In this document: piece after piece, positions 1-12,094 of the stretch
Position numbering within the stretch: the stretch's first letter is position 1
How the letters are laid out: the number at the start of each line of letters is the position of its first letter
Source: Xanthobacter sp. YC-JY1
Lineage (GTDB): Bacteria > Pseudomonadota > Alphaproteobacteria > Rhizobiales > Xanthobacteraceae
Length of the DNA: 64,000 bases
Direction: 5' to 3'
Assembly: GCF_021730305.1 (NCBI RefSeq)
Contig: NZ_CP032674.1
Location: 3,953,001-4,017,000 of the forward strand
Notes under the pieces: model-generated
Database searches by the model: none
Seen by the model: only the letters and a program-made list of their open reading frames with translations
What the model was told of the DNA's origin: nothing
Position numbers and translations under genes: made by a program

Positions 1-1
1 C

Positions 2-1186
2 TATCCCTACGCCCTCGTCTCGCGGCACGGCGTGCCGCACGTGGCCGGCTTCTACATCCTGCATGAGGGCCTGATCGGCGTCCTCGGCGACAACGGCCTG
101 CAGGAAGTCACCTACGCCAAGATGGACAAGGAGAAGCCCCTCGCCTTCTCCGCCACCGGCGGCTGGCTCGGCATCACCGACAAGTACTGGGCGGCGACCG
201 TCATTCCCGATCAGAGCGTGAAGGTGGACGCCAAGTTCTCCTCGGCCATGATCAACGGCCAGCAGACCTTCCAGACCGACTATCTCGCCCAGCCGCTCAC
301 GGTGGAGCCGGGCAGCAAGATCACCTCCTCCGGCCAGCTCTTCGCCGGCGCCAAGGTGGTGCAGGTGGTGGACGGCTATGCCGAGACCTACAAGATCGAC
401 CGCTTCGACCGGCTGATCGACTGGGGCTGGTTCTATTTCATCACCAAGCCGCTGTTCCTCGTCATCGACTGGATCTATCGCGTCGTCGGCAATTTCGGCG
501 TCGCCATCCTGGTGGTGACGGTGCTGCTGAAGGGCATCTTCTTCCCGCTGGCCAACAAGTCCTACGCCTCCATGGCGAAGATGAAGGCGGTGCAGCCGGA
601 ACTCACCTCCATCCGCGAGCGCTACGCCGACGACAAGGTGAAGCAGCAACAGGCGATGATGGAGCTGTACAAGAAGGAGAAGATCAATCCGGTGGCGGGG
701 TGCCTGCCCATCCTGATCCAGATCCCGGTGTTCTTCGCCCTCTACAAGGTGCTGTTCGTCACCATCGAGATGCGGCATGCGCCGTTCTTCGGCTGGATCC
801 GCGACCTCTCGGCGCCCGACCCGACCACCGTGTTCAACCTGTTCGGGCTGATCCCCTGGGATCCGGGCTCCGTGCCGGTCATCGGCAGCTATCTCCTGCT
901 CGGCGCTTGGCCGCTCATCATGGGCGTGACCATGTGGGTGCAGATGAAGCTGAACCCGGCCCCGCCGGACCCGACCCAGCAGATGATCTTCAACTGGATG
1001 CCCATCATCTTCACCTTCATGCTGGCGCACTTCGCCGCCGGCCTGGTGATCTACTGGGCCTGGAACAACACGCTCTCCGTCACCCAGCAGGCCGTCATCA
1101 TGCGGCGCAACGGGGTGAAGATCGAGCTGTGGGACAACATCAAGGGGGCCCTCGGCCTCGGCAAGAAACAGGCGGCGAAGGGATAG
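2..1186 (+). CDS. yidC: Membrane protein insertase YidC (5' truncated by window edge)
   Basis: YidC inserts and folds inner-membrane proteins, alone or with Sec. The reading frame is already open at base 2, so only the C-terminal part (about 394 residues) is present: the end of the periplasmic P1 domain, then the conserved five-helix insertase core. The core includes the [20 protein letters not shown] segment before the cytoplasmic coiled coil, the [20 protein letters not shown] segment, and a late helix around [12 protein letters not shown]. The C-terminal tail is short and basic ([10 protein letters not shown]). A strong terminator follows, so this is the last gene of its unit. Family identity is clear from these motifs. 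Confidence 0.97.
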   Translation, partial: YPYALVSRHGVPHVAGFYILHEGLIGVLGDNGLQEVTYAKMDKEKPLAFSATGGWLGITDKYWAATVIPDQSVKVDAKFSSAMINGQQTFQTDYLAQPLTVEPGSKITSSGQLFAGAKVVQVVDGYAETYKIDRFDRLIDWGWFYFITKPLFLVIDWIYRVVGNFGVAILVVTVLLKGIFFPLANKSYASMAKMKAVQPELTSIRERYADDKVKQQQAMMELYKKEKINPVAGCLPILIQIPVFFALYKVLFVTIEMRHAPFFGWIRDLSAPDPTTVFNLFGLIPWDPGSVPVIGSYLLLGAWPLIMGVTMWVQMKLNPAPPDPTQQMIFNWMPIIFTFMLAHFAAGLVIYWAWNNTLSVTQQAVIMRRNGVKIELWDNIKGALGLGKKQAAKG

Positions 1187-1212
1187 ACGCACTGCTGTTT
1201 CGAACGGGATCG

Positions 1213-1249
1213 AAACGCCGCGCTCCTCCGAGCGCGGCGTTTCTGTTTT
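1213..1249 (+). terminator. Rho-independent terminator after yidC
   Basis: A 12-bp perfect stem (arms 1213-1224 and 1231-1242) with a 6-nt loop is followed by a T-rich tail (ctgtttt). It lies 26 bp past the yidC stop. Confidence 0.85.
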
Positions 1250-1259
1250 GACGTGATAT

Positions 1260-1287
1260 GTGACTCTATTGACACGTGACTATATTG
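1260..1287 (+). promoter_or_regulatory. Direct-repeat operator candidate upstream of ArsR-SRPBCC gene
   Basis: Two near-identical 12-mers, gtgactctattg (1260-1271) and gtgactatattg (1276-1287), differ at one base and are spaced 16 bp centre to centre, just before the ATG at 1303. The position and repeat pattern suggest an autoregulatory operator for the encoded HTH protein. The function is inferred. Confidence 0.45.
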
Positions 1288-1302
1288 GAACATAATGCGC
1301 CC

Positions 1303-2085
1303 ATGGATGACATCTTCGCCGCCCTGTCCAACCCCGTCCGGCGAACGGTGCTCGATCTGCTACGGGAGCACGATGGGCGGACGCTTGGCGAGCTGGAGCA
1401 GGCGCTGAAGCCACACACCACCCTCACCCGCTTCGGCGTGATGAAACACCTCAAGGTGCTGGAGGAAGCGCACCTCCTCCTCACCCGGAAAGTGGGCCGC
1501 GAGAAGCACCACTATCTCAACCCGGCTCCCATCCAGCTCGTCGCCGACCGCTGGATTTCCCGTTATGCCGCGCCGCATGTGGCGGCGATGACCGGCCTGA
1601 AGCTTCTTCTGGAGAACAATCCGATGAGTTCCACCGCGCCGAAGCACATCTACGAGCTGTTCATCAAGGCGACGCCTCAAGCCCTTTGGGACGTGCTGAC
1701 GGACGATGCGAAAACACCGCTCTATGAGCACTTCAACATGACCAGCCGGACCGAATGGCGGACCGGCGGCGCGCGGAGCTATTACATGGGCGATCGGCAG
1801 GTCATCGCCTGCACCATCCTGGAAATGGAGCCGCCGCATCGGCTTGTCCTGTCCTTCCACGCCCAGTGGGCGCCGGACGTAGCGGCGGATCGGCCTTCGC
1901 GGGTCACATGGGAGATCGCGCCGATCGGCGCGGATGCCTGCAAGCTGACGCTCATTCACGACGATTTCGACGGAGAGACCGCAACCTCCAAGGCCGTGGT
2001 GCATGGCTGGCCGGAGGGATTGTCCCGGCTCAAGACCCTCGTCGAGACAGGTGTGCCCTTCCAGATGGCCGCGCCGGCTGCCTGA
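1303..2085 (+). CDS. ArsR-family HTH regulator fused to SRPBCC/AHSA1 domain
   Basis: This 260-residue protein joins two domains usually encoded by neighbouring genes. Residues about 1-95 are a winged-helix ArsR-type domain (MDDIFAALSNPVRRTVLDLL at the start, then a recognition-helix region around FGVMKHLKVLEEAHLL). Residues about 115-255 are an SRPBCC (START-like, AHSA1-type) domain with the typical WDVLTD and WPEGLSRLKTLVE elements. No cysteine cluster typical of metal-sensing ArsR proteins is visible in the HTH part. An in-frame GTG at 1276 would extend the protein by nine residues but lies inside the direct-repeat operator, so I chose the ATG at 1303. The SRPBCC cavity may bind a hydrophobic ligand that controls DNA binding; this is inference. 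Confidence 0.85.
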   Translation: MDDIFAALSNPVRRTVLDLLREHDGRTLGELEQALKPHTTLTRFGVMKHLKVLEEAHLLLTRKVGREKHHYLNPAPIQLVADRWISRYAAPHVAAMTGLKLLLENNPMSSTAPKHIYELFIKATPQALWDVLTDDAKTPLYEHFNMTSRTEWRTGGARSYYMGDRQVIACTILEMEPPHRLVLSFHAQWAPDVAADRPSRVTWEIAPIGADACKLTLIHDDFDGETATSKAVVHGWPEGLSRLKTLVETGVPFQMAAPAA

Positions 2086-2152
2086 CGGCCCGCAAGCGCA
2101 GCAAACCAAGGATCTGGAGCGTCTCCCCGATTCCATGAGACTGGGAGACGCT

Positions 2153-3115
2153 CTAGACGCGAGCCTCCGGAAGATAGCAGCGCCCGCCCTCCCCGCCCGG
2201 CATTTGCGGCAGGAAGCTTGCTCCTTCGCGCTCGAGGAAATCCATCAGCGCCTGTCCGGCCGGCAGCAGGCGCTTGTCGCGCGCGCGCACCGCCAGCCAC
2301 TGGCGCACCACCGGCAGCCCCTCCACCTCCAGCACACGCAGCCGGCCGTCCGCCACCTCCGCCGCCACCGTGTGGGCGGAGATGAATGCGAGGCCGAGGC
2401 CGGCCATCACCGACTGCTTGATGGTCTCGTTGGAGCCGATCTCCATGGCGATGGGGGGATTGGGCGCCCCCGCCTCCTCGAACACCCGCTCCATCAGCAT
2501 CCGCGTGCCGGAACCGGGCTCGCGCACCAGCAGCGATTCGCGGGTGAGATCGGCCGGGGTGATTCGCTTGCGCCGCTTGAACAGGGGATGGTCCACGGGC
2601 GCGACGATGATGTGCGGATGGTCGCCGATCAGCCGCGTTTCCGCCTCCAGCGCCGGCGGCGGACGGCCCATGATGGCCACGTCGAAATCAAGGCTGACAA
2701 TGCCCCGGATGATGTCCTCGCGGTTGCCGATGATAAGCCGGAGCTCGATTTCCGGCCGGCGGCGGCGAAAGGCGGCGAGCGCCATGGGGGCGAAATATTT
2801 GGCGGTGGACACCACCCCCACCACCACCGATCCGCGCTCGGGGCTCTTCAACGCCGCGATCGCCCGCTCCGCCTCCGACAGGGCCCGCGCGATCCGCTCC
2901 TGAGCGGAAAGAAGCTCCTGTCCAGCGGCGGTCGGTCGCAGACGGCCATCCACCCGCTCGAACACCGGGACGCCGATGTCCTCCTCCAGCACCTTCATCT
3001 GCGCGGTGACCGCAGGCGGGCTCAAACCCATGTCCTGCGCGGCTTTGGCATAGGAGCCGGAGGCCGCGGCGAGAGCCACGAGGCGGAGCTGGCGGAGCGT
3101 CCAGTGGGGTGCCAC
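2153..3115 (-). CDS. cbbR: LysR-type regulator of the Calvin cycle operon, CbbR
   Basis: This 320-residue LysR-type activator is divergently transcribed from cbbL. The N-terminal winged helix (LRQLRLVALAAASGSYAKAA, then LSPPAVTAQMKVLEEDIG) is followed by a periplasmic-binding-protein-like effector domain from about residue 90. In Xanthobacter flavus, CbbR binds the cbbR-cbbL intergenic region and NADPH strengthens activation; the same arrangement here supports the name. The start is GTG (VAPHWT...), 94 bp from the cbbL ATG. Length is close to the family norm. Confidence 0.95.
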   Translation of the reverse strand: MAPHWTLRQLRLVALAAASGSYAKAAQDMGLSPPAVTAQMKVLEEDIGVPVFERVDGRLRPTAAGQELLSAQERIARALSEAERAIAALKSPERGSVVVGVVSTAKYFAPMALAAFRRRRPEIELRLIIGNREDIIRGIVSLDFDVAIMGRPPPALEAETRLIGDHPHIIVAPVDHPLFKRRKRITPADLTRESLLVREPGSGTRMLMERVFEEAGAPNPPIAMEIGSNETIKQSVMAGLGLAFISAHTVAAEVADGRLRVLEVEGLPVVRQWLAVRARDKRLLPAGQALMDFLEREGASFLPQMPGGEGGRCYLPEARV

Positions 3116-4676
<1,561 letters not shown>

Positions 4677-4687
4677 GGAGAAGAGAC

Positions 4688-5089
4688 ATGCGCATCACCC
4701 AAGGCACCTTCTCCTTCCTGCCCGACCTCACGGCGGCCCAGGTCAAGGCCCAGATCCAGTATGCGCTGGACCAGAACTGGGCGGTTTCGGTCGAGTACAC
4801 GGACGATCCGCATCCCCGGAACACCTATTGGGAGATGTGGGGCCTGCCCATGTTCGACCTGCGCGATGCCGCCGGCGTCTACGGCGAGGTCGAGGCCTGC
4901 CGTGCCGCCCATCCCGGTCTCTATGTCCGGGTGAACGCCTTCGACTCCACCCGCGGGTGGGAGACGATCCGCCTGTCCTTCATCGTGCAGCGCCCGGCGA
5001 AAGAAGACGGCTTCCGCCTCGACCGCACCGAGGGCCCCGGCCGCACCCAGCGTTATGCGCTGCAGAACCGGGCCTACGCGGCCGGCTGA
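4688..5089 (+). CDS. cbbS: RubisCO small subunit (Form IC)
   Basis: This 133-residue small subunit assembles with CbbL as L8S8. It starts at an ATG 11 bp after the cbbL stop with gaggagaag just upstream. The sequence begins [15 protein letters not shown] and contains the conserved [13 protein letters not shown] segment. The C-terminal extension ([19 protein letters not shown]) is typical of red-type small subunits, where it forms a beta-hairpin that helps assembly. Confidence 0.97.
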   Translation: MRITQGTFSFLPDLTAAQVKAQIQYALDQNWAVSVEYTDDPHPRNTYWEMWGLPMFDLRDAAGVYGEVEACRAAHPGLYVRVNAFDSTRGWETIRLSFIVQRPAKEDGFRLDRTEGPGRTQRYALQNRAYAAG

Positions 5090-5163
5090 TCTTCACGATC
5101 CACTTTTCGAGCTTCACCAGCGCGGCCGTTCCCACCGCGCCACTTAACGCCGAGGTTCGAGTC

Positions 5164-6117
5164 ATGCTCGATGTTGCCACATCCGCACCGTCCGCCGCGT
5201 TGCCGGCTGAGGCTGCCGAGGGCAGGCTCGACCTCGGCGCTCTCTTCACCGAGAGCGAAGTCCCCGAATTTCTCGCCGAACTGGACGAGGGCCTGATCGG
5301 GCTCAAGCCCGTCAAGCGGCGCATCCGCGAGATCGCCGCCCACCTCGTCATCGGCCGGGCCCGCGAAAAGCTGGGCCTCACCTCCGGCGCGCCGACGCTG
5401 CACATGGCGTTCACCGGCAATCCCGGCACCGGCAAGACCACCGTCGCCCTCAAGATGGCGCAGATCCTCCACCGCCTTGGATATGTGCGGCGGGGTCATC
5501 TTGTCTCGGTGACGCGAGACGATCTCGTGGGTCAATATATCGGCCACACGGCACCGAAGACCAAAGAGATTCTTAAGAAGGCCATGGGCGGGGTCCTGTT
5601 CATAGACGAGGCTTATTATCTGTACCGGCCCGAGAACGAGCGGGATTACGGTCAGGAAGCCATCGAGATTCTGCTGCAGGTGATGGAAAACCAGCGGGAC
5701 GATCTCGTGGTGATCCTCGCGGGCTACAAGGACCGCATGGACCGCTTCTTCGAGAGCAATCCCGGCTTCCGCTCCCGCATCGCCCACCACATCGACTTCC
5801 CGGACTATGAGGACGCCGAGCTGGTGGAGATCGCCAAGACCATGGCGGCCGATGCCGACTATGCCTTCAGCCCCGAGGCCGAGGTCGCGATCGAGGAATA
5901 TGTGGCCAAGCGCCGGCTGCAGCCGAACTTCGCCAATGCGCGCTCGATCCGCAACGCCCTCGACCGCATGCGGCTGCGCCAGTCGCTGCGCCTGTTCGAG
6001 GACGGCGGGTTTGCCGACCGCGCTGCGCTGTCGACCATTTCCGAGGGGGATGTCCGCGCCAGCCGGGTGTTTGCCGGCGGCATCGACGCCCCGAACTACA
6101 AGCCCCAGACGGAATAA
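5164..6117 (+). CDS. cbbX: Red-type RubisCO activase CbbX (AAA+)
   Basis: CbbX is the AAA+ remodeller that pulls on the CbbL C-terminus to release inhibitory sugar phosphates. The 317-residue protein has Walker A GNPGTGKT (about 85-92), the pore-loop motif YIGHT (about 125-129) and Walker B VLFIDEA (about 144-150), followed by a sensor and small lid domain. In this family, RuBP binding activates ATPase activity. The frame is open further upstream, but the ATG at 5164 gives the family length and leaves 74 bp after cbbS. Confidence 0.97.
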   Translation: MLDVATSAPSAALPAEAAEGRLDLGALFTESEVPEFLAELDEGLIGLKPVKRRIREIAAHLVIGRAREKLGLTSGAPTLHMAFTGNPGTGKTTVALKMAQILHRLGYVRRGHLVSVTRDDLVGQYIGHTAPKTKEILKKAMGGVLFIDEAYYLYRPENERDYGQEAIEILLQVMENQRDDLVVILAGYKDRMDRFFESNPGFRSRIAHHIDFPDYEDAELVEIAKTMAADADYAFSPEAEVAIEEYVAKRRLQPNFANARSIRNALDRMRLRQSLRLFEDGGFADRAALSTISEGDVRASRVFAGGIDAPNYKPQTE

Positions 6118-6206
6118 TCCGCCGCGGGACCGAAGACGACCCAAGAATAAAACCTGTGACGGCCCGCTGAACGGGCCGCGCGGAGGAGCCCTCAGGGAGA
6201 CCTGCC

Positions 6207-7301
6207 ATGTTGGAGCCGAACGCAGACCATCGGGCCGCAGTTGCCCAGGCTGCAGGTGTCGCAGCCTCGCGTATCACCCTCACCGTCATGCTCGACGAGT
6301 GGGCAGGTGCCGATGCCCGCCGCCGCGCCGTCGCGGATACCGTCTGCGCCCTCGCCACCGGCTGCGCGTCGCTGGCCGCCGCCATCGCCGAGGGGCCGCT
6401 CGCCGGCGATCTCGCCCGCACCCTCTCCTCCGGCGAGGCCGGCGAAGGCCAGAAGGCGCTCGACGTCATCTCCAACGACATTGTCATCGGCGCGCTGAGG
6501 GCGGCGCCGGTCGCGGGGGTGGCGTCCGAGGAGAACGACGCCCCGGTTCTGCTCGACCCCACCGCGCCGCTGCTCGTCGCCATCGACCCGCTGGACGGCT
6601 CGTCCAACATCGACACCGACATCTCGGTCGGCACCATCTTCGCCGTCTTCCCGCGCCCCGAAGGCGCCGATGCGTCCGAACCTTCTGCCTTCCTGCAGAA
6701 CGGGCGGGACATGCTGGCCGCCGGCTATGTGGTCTACGGCCCCCACACCGCGATGATGCTGACGCTCGGCGCCGGCACCTGGCACTTCGCCCTCGACCGC
6801 GCCGGTCTCTTCCGTCTGGTCGATGCCGAGGTGAAGGTGAAGGAGGGCGCGGCCGAATTCGCCATCAACATGTCCAACTACCACCACTGGGACGTGCCGG
6901 TGCGCGACTATGTGGACGACTGCCTCGCCGGCAAGAAGGGCCCGCGGGAGCGCGACTTCAACATGCGCTGGGTGGCCTCCATGGTGGCGGACGCGCATCG
7001 CATCTTCCAGCGTGGCGGCATCTATCTCTATCCGGGCGATGGCCGGAAGGGCTACACCCACGGCCGCCTTCGCCTGCTCTACGAGGCCTTCCCCGTCGCC
7101 TTCCTGATGGAACAGGCGAGCGGTTCGGCCACCGACGGCCGGGGTGCGATCCTCGATCTGACCGCCGACGCCCTGCACCAGCGCGTGCCGTTCATCTTCG
7201 GCTCGCGCGACGAGGTGGCCCGCGTCAGCCGCTATCACCTCGAGCCGAACGGCCACGGCGAGCGCTCGCCGCTGTTCGCCCGGCGCGGACTGTTCATCTG
7301 A
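6207..7301 (+). CDS. cbbF: Class I fructose-1,6-/sedoheptulose-1,7-bisphosphatase
   Basis: This 364-residue class I FBPase acts in RuBP regeneration in the Calvin cycle. The metal-binding and catalytic signature [11 protein letters not shown] lies at about 126-136, with an upstream acidic SEEND motif (108-112) also involved in metal binding. Bacterial CbbF enzymes commonly accept sedoheptulose bisphosphate too. It lies 89 bp after cbbX and 35 bp before cbbP, consistent with one transcript. The N-terminal region is longer than in the gluconeogenic enzyme, as in other CbbF proteins. Confidence 0.96.
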   Translation: MLEPNADHRAAVAQAAGVAASRITLTVMLDEWAGADARRRAVADTVCALATGCASLAAAIAEGPLAGDLARTLSSGEAGEGQKALDVISNDIVIGALRAAPVAGVASEENDAPVLLDPTAPLLVAIDPLDGSSNIDTDISVGTIFAVFPRPEGADASEPSAFLQNGRDMLAAGYVVYGPHTAMMLTLGAGTWHFALDRAGLFRLVDAEVKVKEGAAEFAINMSNYHHWDVPVRDYVDDCLAGKKGPRERDFNMRWVASMVADAHRIFQRGGIYLYPGDGRKGYTHGRLRLLYEAFPVAFLMEQASGSATDGRGAILDLTADALHQRVPFIFGSRDEVARVSRYHLEPNGHGERSPLFARRGLFI

Positions 7302-7336
7302 CCCGCGCCCCCTGACCTTCGGAATTCGAGCATCCC

Positions 7337-8212
7337 ATGTCCATCAAGCACCCCATCATCGTCGTCACCGGATCGTCGGGCGCCGGAACGACCTCCGTGA
7401 AGCGGACCTTCGAGCAGATCTTCTATCGCGAGAAGGTCAAGGCGGCCTTCGTGGAAGGCGACAGCTTCCACCGCTACGACCGCTATGAGATGCGCGAGCT
7501 GATGGCCGCCGAGGCGGCCAAGGGCAACAAGCATTTCAGCCACTTCTCGCCCGAGACCAACCGGCTCGACGATCTGGCCCAGCTGTTCAAGGACTATGGG
7601 GCGACCGGCTCCGGCCGCTTCCGCCACTATGTCCACGATGCCGGCGAGGCCAAGCTGTACAACACCGAACCCGGCCGTTTCACTGACTGGGAAGATCTGG
7701 AGCAGGGCACCGACATCCTGTTCTACGAGGGTCTGCACGGGGCCGTCGTCACCGACGAACTGAACCTCGCCCAGCATGCCGACCTGAAGATCGGCGTGGT
7801 GCCGGTGATCAACCTGGAGTGGATCCAGAAGATCCACCGCGACAAGGCCACCCGCGGCTATTCCACCGAGGACGTGACCGACACCATCATGCGGCGCATG
7901 CCCGATTACGTGCGCTACATCTGCCCGCAATTCACCGAGACCGACATCAACTTCCAGCGCGTGCCGACGGTGGACACCTCCAACCCGTTCGTCGCCCGCT
8001 GGATCCCGACACCGGACGAGTCGATGGTCGTGATCCGCTTCCGCGACCCGCACGGCATCGATTTCCCCTATCTGCTGTCGATGATCCACAACAGCTTCAT
8101 GTCGCGGGCGAACTCCATCGTCATCCCCGGCAACAAGCAGGATCTCGCCATGCAGCTCCTGCTGACCCCGCTCATCATGAAGTTGATGGACAGGAAGCGC
8201 CGCGCCGGCTGA
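7337..8212 (+). CDS. cbbP: Phosphoribulokinase
   Basis: This enzyme phosphorylates ribulose-5-phosphate with ATP to give RuBP, the step unique to the Calvin cycle. The 291-residue protein is the proteobacterial type. The P-loop GSSGAGTTS lies at about 12-20, followed by an EGDSFHRYDR segment and a LFYEGLHG motif typical of this enzyme. It lacks the redox-regulatory cysteines of the chloroplast enzyme; proteobacterial homologues are activated by NADH instead (family knowledge). A 257-bp spacer with GC-rich hairpins separates it from cbbT. Confidence 0.97.
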   Translation: MSIKHPIIVVTGSSGAGTTSVKRTFEQIFYREKVKAAFVEGDSFHRYDRYEMRELMAAEAAKGNKHFSHFSPETNRLDDLAQLFKDYGATGSGRFRHYVHDAGEAKLYNTEPGRFTDWEDLEQGTDILFYEGLHGAVVTDELNLAQHADLKIGVVPVINLEWIQKIHRDKATRGYSTEDVTDTIMRRMPDYVRYICPQFTETDINFQRVPTVDTSNPFVARWIPTPDESMVVIRFRDPHGIDFPYLLSMIHNSFMSRANSIVIPGNKQDLAMQLLLTPLIMKLMDRKRRAG

Positions 8213-8228
8213 GGCGGGTGCGTAACTC

Positions 8229-8252
8229 CCCTCCCCCGCGCCGGGGGGAGGG
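8229..8252. repeat. GC-rich hairpin in the cbbP-cbbT spacer
   Basis: A 9-bp perfect inverted repeat (ccctccccc / gggggaggg) with a 6-nt loop lies 16 bp after cbbP. No T-run follows, so it looks like an mRNA-processing or stability element or a palindromic repeat rather than a terminator. The remaining spacer to 8469 shows no gene, only the aagggagaa ribosome site of cbbT. Confidence 0.4.
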
Positions 8253-8469
8253 CGAGGGGGGAGGGTGGCACGTTCTTGAGCCCCGAAGCCCGGGCGACCT
8301 TGGACGCGTGGCTGCTGCCCTCCCCCCACCCTTTCCGGATCGAAGCCGAGCGCTTCTTCCGGCACGTGATGGCGCGCGTTTTGCGTAAACGACAACTGGC
8401 AGCCCCTTCCCTCCCACCCGGCGGCGCCGGGAGATGGTGTGCGGGGTCCCGAGCCCAAGGGAGAAGACC

Positions 8470-10533
8470 ATGACCGCCCACGCTGCTGCTGTTGCCGCTG
8501 CCGAAGCCCCGGCGCCCGTCGACCGTTCTCCCGGTGCGCTCGGCTGGCCGGTGACGGCGGCCCTGCGTGCGCTCGCCATGGACGGCGTGGAGCAGGCGAA
8601 GTCGGGCCATCCCGGTGCCCCCATGGGCATGGCGGAGATCGCCGCCGTGCTCTGGCGGGAGCATCTGCGGCACAATCCGGCAGATCCCTCCTGGCCCGAC
8701 CGCGATCGCTTCGTGCTCTCCAACGGGCACGGCTCCATGTTGATCTACGCGCTGCTTCACCTCACCGGCTACGATCTGCCCATCGCCGAGCTGAAGCGCT
8801 TCCGCCAATTGCATTCGCGCACCCCCGGCCACCCCGAACTCGGCATGACGCCGGGCGTGGAGACCACCACCGGCCCGCTCGGCCAGGGCCTCGCCAATGC
8901 GGTGGGCATGGCCATCGCGGAGAAGACGCTGGCTGCCCAGTTCAACCGGCCGGGGCTTTCCATCGTCGATCACCGCACCTTCGTCTTCCTCGGCGACGGT
9001 TGCCTGATGGAAGGCGTGAGCCACGAGGCCTGCTCGCTGGCCGGACGCCTCGGCCTCGGCAAGCTCGTCGCCTTCTATGACGACAACGGCATCTCCATCG
9101 ACGGCAAGGTGGAAGAGTGGTTCCCGGACGACACGCCGGCCCGCTTCGCCGCCTATGGCTGGCAGGTGATCCGCAACGTGGACGGTCACGACCCCGCCAT
9201 GCTGCGCGATGCGGTGGAGGCGGCGCTGTCCGAGACCGGCAAGCCGACGCTGATCTGCTGCAAGACCACCATCGGCCGCGGCGCGCCCACCAAGGAAGGC
9301 CACCAGGACACCCACGGCGCCCCGCTCGGCGCCGAGGAGATCGCCCGCACCCGCGCCGCCATGGGCTGGGACCATGCGCCCTTCGAGGTGCCGGAGGACA
9401 TCTACGCCTTGTGGGATGCCCGCCGCTCCGGTGCCGCCCGGCAGTCGGCATGGGATGCGCGCATGGAAGCCTATGAGCGCGCCTATCCTGCCGAGGCCGC
9501 CGAATTCCGCCGCCGGCTCAAAGGCGACCTCTCCCCCGCCTTCGCCGCGACCTACGAGGCGGCCCTGAAGGCCACCGTGGAGAAGGCCGAGACGGTGGCC
9601 ACCCGCAAGGCGAGCCAGCTCGCCCTTGCCGCCCTCGCCCCGGCGGTGCCGGAATTCCTCGGCGGCTCGGCGGACCTCGCCCATTCCAACCTCACCACCT
9701 TCCCCGGTGCCGTGCCGATCACCCGCGATCCGGCCGGCAACCAGATCTTCTACGGCGTGCGCGAGTTCGGCATGTCGGCCATCGCCAACGGCATCGCGCT
9801 GCACGGCGGGTTCATCCCCTTCGTCGCCACCTTCCTGGTGTTCTCGGACTATGCCCGCAACGCCATGCGCATGAGCGCGCTGATGGGTCAGCGGGTCATC
9901 TACATCCTTACCCACGATTCCATCGGCCTTGGCGAGGACGGCCCCACACACCAGCCGGTGGAGCATGTGGAGAGCCTGCGCCTCATCCCCAACCTCGATG
10001 TCTGGCGCCCCGCCGACACCGTGGAAACGCTGGCCGCCTGGCATGCCGCCTTGACGCGCACGGACGGGCCAAGCGCCTTCATCCTGTCGCGGCAGAACCT
10101 ACCGTGCTGGCCGCGGGACACGGCCCAGCTCGAAGCCATTGAGGCCGGCGCCTACGTGCTGCGCGAGAGCGAGGGCCTCGCCCGCGCCGTGCTCGTCGCC
10201 ACCGGCTCGGAAGTGAAGCTGGCGGTTGCAGCGGCGGACCTGCTCGACACCGCGGGCATTCCCACCCGCATCGTCTCCATGCCCTGTCGCGAGCGTTTCG
10301 AGGCGCTGACCGAGACCGAGCGTGCCGCGCTCTTCCCGAAGGGCGTGCCGGTGGTGGCGGTGGAGGCGGGCGTCACCCGCGGCTGGCGCGGCCTCTCCGG
10401 CACCCGCGCCGACGGCATCATCGCCATCGGCATCGACCGCTTCGGCGAATCGGCGCCGGAAAAGGACCTGTGGCCGCTGTTCGGCTTTACACCGGAAGCT
10501 GTGGCCGACGCCGTGCGCCGCGCGGTAGGATGA
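8470..10533 (+). CDS. cbbT: Transketolase
   Basis: This thiamine-diphosphate enzyme shuttles two-carbon units among Calvin-cycle sugar phosphates. The chosen ATG gives 687 residues and follows a good ribosome site; an upstream GTG at 8434 would add twelve residues lacking family character. Visible motifs are [13 protein letters not shown] (N-terminal substrate/TPP region), the ThDP fold GDGCLMEG (about 175-182) with Asn206, and the C-terminal pyrimidine-binding region with [12 protein letters not shown]. It depends on TPP, which the thi operon later in the window helps supply. Confidence 0.97.
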   Translation: MTAHAAAVAAAEAPAPVDRSPGALGWPVTAALRALAMDGVEQAKSGHPGAPMGMAEIAAVLWREHLRHNPADPSWPDRDRFVLSNGHGSMLIYALLHLTGYDLPIAELKRFRQLHSRTPGHPELGMTPGVETTTGPLGQGLANAVGMAIAEKTLAAQFNRPGLSIVDHRTFVFLGDGCLMEGVSHEACSLAGRLGLGKLVAFYDDNGISIDGKVEEWFPDDTPARFAAYGWQVIRNVDGHDPAMLRDAVEAALSETGKPTLICCKTTIGRGAPTKEGHQDTHGAPLGAEEIARTRAAMGWDHAPFEVPEDIYALWDARRSGAARQSAWDARMEAYERAYPAEAAEFRRRLKGDLSPAFAATYEAALKATVEKAETVATRKASQLALAALAPAVPEFLGGSADLAHSNLTTFPGAVPITRDPAGNQIFYGVREFGMSAIANGIALHGGFIPFVATFLVFSDYARNAMRMSALMGQRVIYILTHDSIGLGEDGPTHQPVEHVESLRLIPNLDVWRPADTVETLAAWHAALTRTDGPSAFILSRQNLPCWPRDTAQLEAIEAGAYVLRESEGLARAVLVATGSEVKLAVAAADLLDTAGIPTRIVSMPCRERFEALTETERAALFPKGVPVVAVEAGVTRGWRGLSGTRADGIIAIGIDRFGESAPEKDLWPLFGFTPEAVADAVRRAVG

Positions 10534-10754
10534 GCCCAAATCAAAGCCCTCCCCCGCCCGAGGCGGAGGGCTGGGCGGGGGCGCCACCGTACGACGCGAT
10601 CGACCCGGCCCGCGCCGGGTCCGCCGGACCGGTGAGGGCGATGGACAGCAGCCAAGCGACACCGTGACCCCCGCATAAGCTGGGGCTGACGGAGCGAACG
10701 GAACCATGGCGCGCGCATCGCGGCGCCGACCTGAACTTTGAAGAGGAGAGGACT

Positions 10755-11819
10755 ATGGCCCTCGTTTCCATGCGCCAGCTGCTCGACCATGCGGCGGAGC
10801 ATTCCTACGGACTGCCGGCCTTCAACGTGAACAACATGGAGCAGGTGAAGGCGATCATGGACGCCGCCCGCGCCACCTCGTCGCCCGTCATCCTCCAGGG
10901 CTCGGCCGGCGCGCGCAAATATGCCGGCGAGCCCTTCCTGCGCCATCTCATCGCCGCCGCCGTGGAGGCCTATCCCGAAATCCCGGTGGTGATGCACCAG
11001 GACCATGGCGCCTCTCCCGCCGTGTGCATGGGTGCCATCAAGTCCGGCTTCTCCTCGGTGATGATGGACGGCTCCCTGAAGGAAGACGGCAAGACCCCCG
11101 CCGACTACGACTACAACGTCTCCGTCACCGCCAAGGTGGTGGAGCTGGCCCATGCGGTGGGCGTGTCGGTGGAGGGCGAACTCGGCTGCCTCGGCTCGCT
11201 GGAGACCGGCAAGGGCGAGGCCGAGGACGGCCACGGCGCCGAGGAGGCCCTCGACCATTCCAAGCTGCTCACCGATCCGGACGAGGCGGCCCAGTTCGTG
11301 AAGGCCACCCAGTGCGATGCGCTGGCCATCGCCATCGGCACCTCCCACGGCGCCTACAAGTTCACGCGCAAGCCCACCGGCGACATCCTCGCCATCGACC
11401 GCATCAAGGCGATCCACCAGCGCATCCCCACCACCCATCTGGTGATGCACGGCTCGTCCTCGGTGCCGCAGGAACTGCTTGAGGAAATCCGCACCTATGG
11501 CGGCGACATCAAGGAGACCTACGGCGTACCGGTGGAGGAGATCCAGGAAGGTATCCGCTACGGCGTGCGCAAGGTGAACATCGACACCGACATCCGCCTC
11601 GCCATGACCGCCGCCATCCGCCGCGTCGGAGCCAAGAACAAGTCCGAGTTCGACCCGCGCAAGTTCATGGCCGCCGCCATGGAAGAGGCGAAGAAGGTCT
11701 GCATCGCCCGCTTCGAGGCCTTCGGCTCCGCCGGCAAGGCCGAAAAGATCCGGGCCATCGAGCTGGACGAGATGGCCAAGCGCTATGCATCCGGCGAGCT
11801 CGCGCAGGTTGTGCATTGA
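10755..11819 (+). CDS. cbbA: Class II fructose-1,6-/sedoheptulose-1,7-bisphosphate aldolase
   Basis: This zinc-dependent aldolase condenses triose phosphates in RuBP regeneration. The 354-residue protein shows the class II signature around HQDHGA (about 81-86, zinc ligand region), [12 protein letters not shown], and the later IGTSHGAYK and MHGSSSVP zinc/phosphate motifs. It is the CbbA/Fba subtype seen in cbb operons. The 221-bp spacer before it contains GC-rich hairpins (about 10553-10600) and a gaagaggagagg ribosome site, but no gene that I can see. Confidence 0.97.
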   Translation: MALVSMRQLLDHAAEHSYGLPAFNVNNMEQVKAIMDAARATSSPVILQGSAGARKYAGEPFLRHLIAAAVEAYPEIPVVMHQDHGASPAVCMGAIKSGFSSVMMDGSLKEDGKTPADYDYNVSVTAKVVELAHAVGVSVEGELGCLGSLETGKGEAEDGHGAEEALDHSKLLTDPDEAAQFVKATQCDALAIAIGTSHGAYKFTRKPTGDILAIDRIKAIHQRIPTTHLVMHGSSSVPQELLEEIRTYGGDIKETYGVPVEEIQEGIRYGVRKVNIDTDIRLAMTAAIRRVGAKNKSEFDPRKFMAAAMEEAKKVCIARFEAFGSAGKAEKIRAIELDEMAKRYASGELAQVVH

Positions 11820-11887
11820 GGCGACGGCTGGCGCCCACCGGGCGCCGTGCCTATAGGAGTGCCTGAGGCAGCCACGGCTGCCTCGTT

Positions 11888-11928
11888 CCCCGGACAAGCG
11901 ACAGCGCAGCTGGAGCGCTGATCCGGGG
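11888..11928. repeat. REP-like palindromic element between cbbA and cbbE
   Basis: The outer arms ccccgga / tccgggg (11888-11894 and 11922-11928) enclose an inner stem cagcg / cgctg. This type of double-hairpin intergenic palindrome is common in alphaproteobacterial spacers and lies inside the 275-bp cbbA-cbbE gap, which otherwise holds no gene that I can support. Confidence 0.45.
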
Positions 11929-12094
11929 TCCAGGGAAGGGTCCTGCGCAGCAGGCTCATGTCTGCGAGGGTCATGAAGGGAGCCGCCTTCGGCGCACTAT
12001 TGCGCTGGGCCCCGGCTCTCCTTCCACTGGCACTCCAGTCGGCCGGGGCACGAGAACGCGCCCCGCCCTATCCAGTCGTCAAGGAGAGATCCCC

